Assembly: GCF_004134775.1 (NCBI RefSeq)
Contig: NZ_SDOZ01000002.1
Span: 367,740 to 431,739, forward strand
From: Candidatus Borkfalkia ceftriaxoniphila
GTDB lineage: Bacteria > Bacillota > Clostridia > Christensenellales > Borkfalkiaceae
Direction of reading: 5' to 3'
DNA length: 64,000 nucleotides
The notes beneath the pieces are model-generated. The model made no database searches. It had not been told where the DNA came from and saw only the letters and a program-made list of their open reading frames with translations. Position numbers and translations under genes: made by a program. Positions within the stretch are counted from its first letter, which is position 1; each line of letters starts with the position of its first letter. This document shows positions 58,860-64,000 of this stretch, in pieces.

Positions 58860-59387
58860 TCAGATGACCACGGGGTTGTGCTGATACAGCGTAAACAGAA
58901 AGGTGTTTTTGATTTTTTCCAGAAAGTCTACCATAAATTCGCTCGTTTCGAAATGTTTGAATACGGCGAACACCAAAAGCAGCAGAAGAAGCACAGCCGC
59001 CACGGTGAACACGGCGCCTAAAAGGCGGTTCAAAAAGCGCATGACGACGTTATCGAGTTCGAATACGCCGCCCACGCAGCGCACGACGACGACGCGCACG
59101 ATCTGCACCACGAAAAAGAGCGCCACGTAGTAAATGACGTTGCCCAGATGCAGATAGCCGAGAAAACTCCAAAGCCCCGCGAAATATTCGTCCCCTTTCA
59201 CGATGAGTTCGCCCACCGCGGGAATGCCTTTTATCATGCCGCCGAACGTAAATACGAGAAAGACGGATAAGAGAATGCCGAAGATGCCCTTCGTAAAGAA
59301 ACGTAAGGAACGGCCGAACCCCAAAAGGAGCCCGACGGCTGCGAGCGCGACCGCCACGATCAAAGTTATGGAATCGATATTATTCAA
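58860..59387 (-). CDS. CvpA family membrane protein (second copy)
   Basis: 175 residues read from a TTG at 59387 preceded by GGAGGAG; no ATG or GTG in frame has an RBS. Four membrane helices: residues 7-27 (TLIVAVALAAVGLLLGFGR), 34-53, 75-95 and 118-140. The pattern 'helix-charged loop-helix' and GRSLRFFTKGIFG match CvpA-like proteins. It is less similar to the copy at 19314-19904 than to the family in general, by eye. No role can be assigned. Confidence 0.65.
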   Translation of the reverse strand: MNNIDSITLIVAVALAAVGLLLGFGRSLRFFTKGIFGILLSVFLVFTFGGMIKGIPAVGELIVKGDEYFAGLWSFLGYLHLGNVIYYVALFFVVQIVRVVVVRCVGGVFELDNVVMRFLNRLLGAVFTVAAVLLLLLLVFAVFKHFETSEFMVDFLEKIKNTFLFTLYQHNPVVI

Positions 59388-59464
59388 GATTACTCCTCCC
59401 TGTCGGAAATGATTGCCATTCCCGAAAAACATAAACGGGAGAAAACCAAATTTCCCCGCAAAAT

Positions 59465-60949
59465 TTAAAAGCCGTAAAGATCTTTCGTGCCGAATTCGGG
59501 TTCGCAGGTGACGTTGACGCCGAGTTTGCGCATGACCGAAAGATCGCCTTCGGGCAGAATGCAAGAACTGTGCGCCTCGCAGTCTTTCAACGCTTTGAGT
59601 TTATCCATCGCCTTTTCCACGACGGGATTGGTCGCCGCGCAGATGCTCAGCGCCGTCAAAACGTCGGAAAGGTTGAGTTTTATTTTATCCTCGCGCAAAA
59701 CTTCTTTTTTGAGGGTGATGATGGGCGCGAGCACGATGGGCGAAAGAAGAAGGATATCGTCGCTCAAATCTGATAAAAGTTTGACCGCGTTTAAAACCGC
59801 GCCCGAACACGCGCTCATCAGTTTGCTCGATTTGCCCGTCACGATCCTGCCGTCTTCCAGTTGAATGGCGACCGCGTGCGAATTGCACTTTTCCGCCTTT
59901 TCCAGAGCCGCCCGCACGATGGTGCGTTCGTCCACGGAAATTTTGTTTTCGTTCATCAGAAGTTGGATGCGCTGCAACGCGGCCTCGTCGGAATTGCCGC
60001 TCTTATAGTCGCACGCCGCCTTGTAGTAGCGGCGGATGATCTCCTGCCGCGCCGCTCTTCTGGTCACTTCGTCGTCGCAGACGGCGAATCCCGCCATGTT
60101 GACGCCCATATCGGTCGGCGAACAGTACAGATTTTCGTCGCCCGTGATCTTGGTCAGAATGGAGCGCACGATGGGGAAACATTCCACGTCGCGGTTGTAA
60201 TTGACGGTGGTCACGCCGTACGTTTCCAGATGATAGGGATCGATCATATTGATATCCCCGAGATCCGCCGTCGCCGCCTCGTACGCCACGTTGACGGGGT
60301 GGCGCAAGGGAAGGCTCCATACGGGAAAGGTTTCGAATTTTGCATAACCCGCCCTGACGCCGCGCTTGTATTCGTGATACAACTGCGAAAGACAGGTGGC
60401 GAGTTTGCCGCTCCCCGGCCCCGGCGCGGTGACGACGACGAGCGGGCGCGTGGTTTCGATATAAGGGTTGGCGCCGTAGCCCTCGTCGGAGACGATGACG
60501 TCCACCTGCGTGGGATAGCCCTTGGTCTTGTGATGGATATACGTCTTGATGCCGTGGCGGTGCAGTTTGTTGATAAAGTTGTCCGCGGCGGGCTGGTTTG
60601 TGTATTGGGTGACGACGATGCTGTTGATCAAAAGCCCCAACGCGCGGATCTTATCCACTAACCTTAAAACGTCCGCCCCGTAAGGAATGCCGAAGTCGGC
60701 GCGTATTTTGTTGCGTTCGATATCCGCCGCGCTGATGACGAAAATGATCTCCGACTGGTCTTTGAGCTGCAATAAGATCTTGCACTTCGCGTCCATCTCG
60801 AATCCGGGCATCACGCGGTAAGCGTGCAGATCGTCGAAAAGTTTGCCCCCGAATTCCAGATAGAGTTTGCCTCCGAACTTCTGAATGCGTTCCAAAATCT
60901 TCTCACTTTGCAATTTTACGTATAACTCGTTGTCGAAGCCCTTTTTCAT
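59465..60949 (-). CDS. DUF1846 family protein
   Basis: 494 residues from the ATG at 60949. Family features include KILERIQKFGGKLYLEFGGK, FGIPYGADVLRLVDKIRALG, and a P-loop-like VVVTAPGPGSGKLATCLSQL. The C-terminus has CEAHSSCILPEGDLSVMRKL. The fold is known for this family but the reaction is not; the P-loop suggests nucleotide binding. It starts after a ~100-bp gap from the ABC exporter gene. Confidence 0.88.
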   Translation of the reverse strand: MKKGFDNELYVKLQSEKILERIQKFGGKLYLEFGGKLFDDLHAYRVMPGFEMDAKCKILLQLKDQSEIIFVISAADIERNKIRADFGIPYGADVLRLVDKIRALGLLINSIVVTQYTNQPAADNFINKLHRHGIKTYIHHKTKGYPTQVDVIVSDEGYGANPYIETTRPLVVVTAPGPGSGKLATCLSQLYHEYKRGVRAGYAKFETFPVWSLPLRHPVNVAYEAATADLGDINMIDPYHLETYGVTTVNYNRDVECFPIVRSILTKITGDENLYCSPTDMGVNMAGFAVCDDEVTRRAARQEIIRRYYKAACDYKSGNSDEAALQRIQLLMNENKISVDERTIVRAALEKAEKCNSHAVAIQLEDGRIVTGKSSKLMSACSGAVLNAVKLLSDLSDDILLLSPIVLAPIITLKKEVLREDKIKLNLSDVLTALSICAATNPVVEKAMDKLKALKDCEAHSSCILPEGDLSVMRKLGVNVTCEPEFGTKDLYGF

Positions 60950-61048
60950 CTGCAAACCTCAAATAAATATCATCTTGTATATTCTATCATAGTCCGCGCG
61001 AATTTGCAAACGAAGAACGCATTTTTCCCCGACGTTTTTCAAACTCCT

Positions 61049-62776
61049 TTAAGAGCGGAACGTTTTATAGTACAGGGCGGCGTACTCCCCGCCTTGCGCC
61101 AAAAGCTGCGCGTGCGTGCCGCGCTCTCGGATCTTCCCCTCGGAAAGGACGATGATCTCGTCGGCGTTTTGCACGGTGGAAAGGCGGTGCGCTACCACGA
61201 TGCACGTTCTCCCTTCGGAAAGTTTTTCCAGAGAATCCTGTATCTGCATTTCCGTCACGTTGTCGAGCGCGCTCGTCGCCTCGTCGAGGATGAGAATCGG
61301 CGGATTCTTCAAAAAGGCGCGTGCGATGGAAACGCGCTGTTTCTGCCCGCCCGAAAGTTTGACGCCGCGCTCCCCGACCTGCGTATCGTAGCCGTCGGGC
61401 AGCGTTTCGATGAATTCGTGGATATTGGCGAGTTTCGCCGCGCGCACGATATCCTCGTCGCCCGCGTCCAGATCGCCGTAGGCGATGTTGTCGCGGATGG
61501 TGCCGCCGTACAGGAACACGTCCTGCGCGACGATGCCGATGCTCTTTCGCAGCGTTTCGCGCCTGACGTCGCGGATATCGATGCCGCCCACGGTGATTCT
61601 GCCGCCGTCCAGTTCGTAAAAGCGGGGAATGAGATGGCAGATGGTCGTCTTGCCGCCGCCGGAAGAGCCGACCAGCGCCACCGTTTTGCCTTCATCGATG
61701 GTGAAAGACAGATCTTCCAGCACGTGATTTTCGCGGTTCTCGCTGTCCTTATAGGCAAAATCCACGTGTTCGAAACAGATATCGCCGCGCAGAAGAGATA
61801 CTTCCACGGGATGCTCGGGCTCGCTTTCGGGCTCTTTGTCTAAAATGTTTTGAAAGCGCTTGAAACCCGCCAGCCCGTCGGTGATCTGCTCGAACAGATT
61901 GACGAGCGTGCGGATGGGCGTCAAGAGCATGGTGACGTAGAGAATGAAAGCCGCGTAATCGCCCGGGTTTTCGACGATGCCGAAATAGAACAGCACGCCG
62001 CCGCCCACGATGGCGACAAGGTATAGAATATCGTTGAACAGGCTCATACCGCTCTGGAAAATGCCCATGTTCTTGTAGGCGGCGGTACGGGCGGCTTTGA
62101 ACTCCTCGTTACTCTTATCGAACTTTTCGTCCTCTTTGCGGCTCGCGGTGTACGCTTTGGAAACGCGGATGCCCGAAACGGAAGATTCGATGCTCGCGTT
62201 GACTTCCGCGATCTTTTCGCGGCTCTTTTCGAAGGCGTCGAGCATGCGCCCCCGCATTTTGACGGCGAACAGCACCATCAGCGGCACGAACACAACCACG
62301 ATGAGCGCCAGCCAGCCGTTGATGAGCGCCAGCATGACGATCGCTCCCACGATGCTGATGACCGACATGAGCGTATCCTCGGGGCCGTGGTGACACAGTT
62401 CCGACACTTCGAACAGGTCGTTGACGATGCGCGACATGATGGTGCCCGTCCTGTTTTCGTCGAAAAAGGAAAAAGGCAGCGTTTCCACGTGGCGGAAAAG
62501 TTTACGGCGCATATCCGCCTGGATGCGCACGCCGAGGACGTGCCCCCAGTAATTGACGATAAAAGTGAGCGCTGCCTTGACGGCGTACACCAAAAGGAGC
62601 GCCCCGCCCCATACGAGCATGAGCGTTAAAAGTTTGTTCGGCACGAAATCGTTGATGATCACGCGCGTGACAAAGGGATAAAAGAGATTGCACACCGCAA
62701 TGAGGAACGAACTGACAAGATCGATGATAAATAATTTTTTATGCGGTTTGAAATACGCGAAAAATTTAGAGATCAT
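61049..62776 (-). CDS. ABC transporter, fused permease and ATPase (exporter type)
   Basis: 575 residues. Six membrane helices in residues 1-310 and a C-terminal ATPase: Walker A VALVGSSGGGKTTICHLIPR, signature VKLSGGQKQRVSIARAF, Walker B PPILILDEATSALDN, H-loop VVAHRLSTV. This is a half-transporter of the MsbA/lipid-drug type that works as a homodimer or with a partner. Only one half gene is present. It follows the hydrogenase-like gene. Confidence 0.92.
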   Translation of the reverse strand: MISKFFAYFKPHKKLFIIDLVSSFLIAVCNLFYPFVTRVIINDFVPNKLLTLMLVWGGALLLVYAVKAALTFIVNYWGHVLGVRIQADMRRKLFRHVETLPFSFFDENRTGTIMSRIVNDLFEVSELCHHGPEDTLMSVISIVGAIVMLALINGWLALIVVVFVPLMVLFAVKMRGRMLDAFEKSREKIAEVNASIESSVSGIRVSKAYTASRKEDEKFDKSNEEFKAARTAAYKNMGIFQSGMSLFNDILYLVAIVGGGVLFYFGIVENPGDYAAFILYVTMLLTPIRTLVNLFEQITDGLAGFKRFQNILDKEPESEPEHPVEVSLLRGDICFEHVDFAYKDSENRENHVLEDLSFTIDEGKTVALVGSSGGGKTTICHLIPRFYELDGGRITVGGIDIRDVRRETLRKSIGIVAQDVFLYGGTIRDNIAYGDLDAGDEDIVRAAKLANIHEFIETLPDGYDTQVGERGVKLSGGQKQRVSIARAFLKNPPILILDEATSALDNVTEMQIQDSLEKLSEGRTCIVVAHRLSTVQNADEIIVLSEGKIRERGTHAQLLAQGGEYAALYYKTFRS

Positions 62777-62826
62777 ATACTCCCACCGTAAAGCGAGGGG
62801 ACGCTTGCGGCGTCCCCCTGCTGATT

Positions 62827-64000
62827 TCAGTTTTCTTCTTCCTTCAAACTCAGTTTATACAGTTTGACGGAATTTTCGATATCCTTTTCCTTGGCGGACG
62901 CGCCGTATTTATCGACGTCCACCACGTTTTTCGGACCGTGATTGAGACAGAGCGCGCCGTTCAGGCACCCGCCGTCGCACGCCATTCCCTCGAAAAAGTT
63001 TTCCGCCGCGCGGCCCATTTTCAGTTTCAGGAGATTCGCGCGGCATTCGTCGATGCCGTTCATGGCAACGGGCTTGATGCCCTCGACGCCCATGCCCGCC
63101 GCAACGTCGGCTACGCCCTGCGCAATGCCGCCGCTCTTGGCGAAGATACGGCCGTAGAAAGAGGCGTTGTCCAGCGCGGTCTCCTCGAGCGCGCCCACTT
63201 CGATGTCGCGCGCGTCCAGAAACGCCTGCAACTCCTCAAAGGACAGAACGCTGTCGATCGCGCCCTTGGTCTTTTCCTGTTTGTATTCGAGTTTTTTGCT
63301 GGCGCAAGGCCCGATAAAAATGACTTTTCCCGTCGGGTCGGTGCGCTTGATGAGCATGGCGGTCTCCACCATGGGCGAAACCGAACTCGATACGTATTTT
63401 TTCAGATCGGGGAAATTTTTCTCCACGAACAGTACGAACGACGGACAGCACGAGGTCGTCAGAACGCCCTTTTCCTTCCATTCCCGCGCCTCGTGGTACA
63501 GCGTGATGTCCGCGCCGAGCGCCGCTTCGACCACCTGGTGGAAACCGAGTTTGCGGATGCCCGTGACGACCTGCTCTATTTTGGCGTATTTGAACTGGCT
63601 GACGATGGAGGGCGCGATGACCGCGTACACGTTGTATTTTCGGTTGTTTTCGGATTTTTTCAGAATGTCGATGGACTCCATGATCATGGATTTATCGACG
63701 ATGGCGCCGAAGGGGCATTGATAGACGCACGCGCCGCAGGAAATGCACTTGTCGTTGTCGATGCGCGCCTTTTTGTTTTCGTCCACGTTGATCGCCTTGA
63801 CCTTGCAGGAAGTGACGCACGGCCGCTTTTGCGCGATGATGGCGCTGTACGGGCACGCCTGCGTGCATTTCCCGCATTCGATGCACTTGCTCTTGTCGAT
63901 GACCGCCTTTCTGTCGATGATCTGAATGGCGTCCTTCGGGCAAGCCTCCTTACAGCGGTGTACGATACAGCCGCGGCAGGACGGCGTGACGAACACGCCC
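62827..64000 (-). CDS. [FeFe] hydrogenase-like protein (5' end outside window)
   Basis: 390 visible residues; the frame is open at the right edge. Three or four [4Fe-4S] sites near the N-terminus (CRGCIVHRCKEACPKDAIQI, CIECGKCTQACPYSAI, CISCGACVYQCPFGAI). The C-terminal H-cluster domain has the motif cysteines: LTTSCCPSF, IGPCASKKLEY and FEGMACDGGCLNGALCLN. The second motif reads GPCASKK instead of the classic MPCxxK, as in hydrogenases of the non-classical groups or in sensory forms, so catalytic hydrogen turnover is likely but not certain. With NfnAB it fits a ferredoxin-based anaerobic metabolism. Confidence 0.85.
   Translation of the reverse strand, partial: GVFVTPSCRGCIVHRCKEACPKDAIQIIDRKAVIDKSKCIECGKCTQACPYSAIIAQKRPCVTSCKVKAINVDENKKARIDNDKCISCGACVYQCPFGAIVDKSMIMESIDILKKSENNRKYNVYAVIAPSIVSQFKYAKIEQVVTGIRKLGFHQVVEAALGADITLYHEAREWKEKGVLTTSCCPSFVLFVEKNFPDLKKYVSSSVSPMVETAMLIKRTDPTGKVIFIGPCASKKLEYKQEKTKGAIDSVLSFEELQAFLDARDIEVGALEETALDNASFYGRIFAKSGGIAQGVADVAAGMGVEGIKPVAMNGIDECRANLLKLKMGRAAENFFEGMACDGGCLNGALCLNHGPKNVVDVDKYGASAKEKDIENSVKLYKLSLKEEEN

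Noticed and set aside
1..64000. CRISPR array, retron, rRNA or ordinary tRNA genes
   Set aside because: No regularly spaced repeats, no reverse transcriptase and no rRNA sequence; the only tRNA-like end is that of tmRNA.

Overview
The window looks like the chromosome of a spore-forming member of the Clostridia. Evidence for sporulation is spoIIID (39678-39935), a CwlD-type amidase (34534-35226) and a SigH-like sigma factor (32753-33316). Evidence for a Firmicutes background is the gene order tig-clpP-clpX-lon-engB, mrnC-rlmB-sigH-dnaX-ybaB-recR, and pgk-tpiA-gpmI-secG-rnr-smpB-ssrA, plus dimeric GlyQS and RqcH. Evidence for anaerobic life is NfnAB, an [FeFe]-hydrogenase-like protein, formate-tetrahydrofolate ligase, rubrerythrin and a 2-hydroxyacyl-CoA dehydratase activase pair. 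Base composition is moderately GC-rich and quite even; the acyltransferase gene at 43474-44595 is visibly more AT-rich. I cannot name the genus; an uncultured gut Clostridia lineage is a guess.

Layout. 1-1226: the 3' part of a large serine recombinase gene, followed by an unusual ~190-bp imperfect palindrome. 1227-12161 (minus): tmRNA, metA, metY, smpB, rnr, secG, a transglutaminase-like gene, gpmI, tpiA, a membrane protein and pgk. This combines the glycolytic block with the trans-translation block, with a two-step methionine pathway sitting between smpB and ssrA. 12276-14527: a Na/Pi cotransporter and TrmL. 14528-14898: an orphan plus-strand promoter with hairpins and no good ORF. 14899-17488: an ECF sigma factor, a membrane anti-sigma candidate and a paralogous lipoprotein. 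17612-18599: rubrerythrin, a low-complexity K/S/A/Q protein and a 28-residue micro-ORF. 18828-21019: a tandem-HTH regulator, CvpA and a zinc-ribbon membrane protein. 21108-25433: glnS, then a ZTP-riboswitch-controlled DUF3795-fhs operon.

25533-28107 (plus): PAP2 phosphatase, glyQS and a small protein. 28112-34414 (minus): LURP-one protein, gpsA, an Imm-5-like protein, recR, ybaB, dnaX, sigH, rlmB and mrnC. 34534-39935 (minus): cwlD, the split dehydratase/activase pair and spoIIID. 40003-47528 (minus): rarA, a zinc-ribbon protein, a degenerate sugar transferase, an acyltransferase, engB and lon. 47757-53863: a small HTH gene, then nfnB, nfnA, clpX, clpP and tig. 54047-64000: rqcH, a radical SAM gene, an MFS transporter, a TrmH-family methyltransferase, a second CvpA, a DUF1846 protein, an ABC exporter and the hydrogenase-like gene running off the right edge.

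A functional theme is protein quality control: tmRNA, SmpB, RNase R, RqcH, trigger factor, ClpX, ClpP and Lon are all within 55 kb. The best candidates for something undescribed are the sigma/anti-sigma/lipoprotein module with its duplicated sensor-like domain, the rubrerythrin-linked low-complexity and micro proteins, the palindrome beside ssrA, and the orphan promoter/hairpin locus at 14.7 kb. All calls rest on reading the sequence and on recalled family knowledge; no database search was run.
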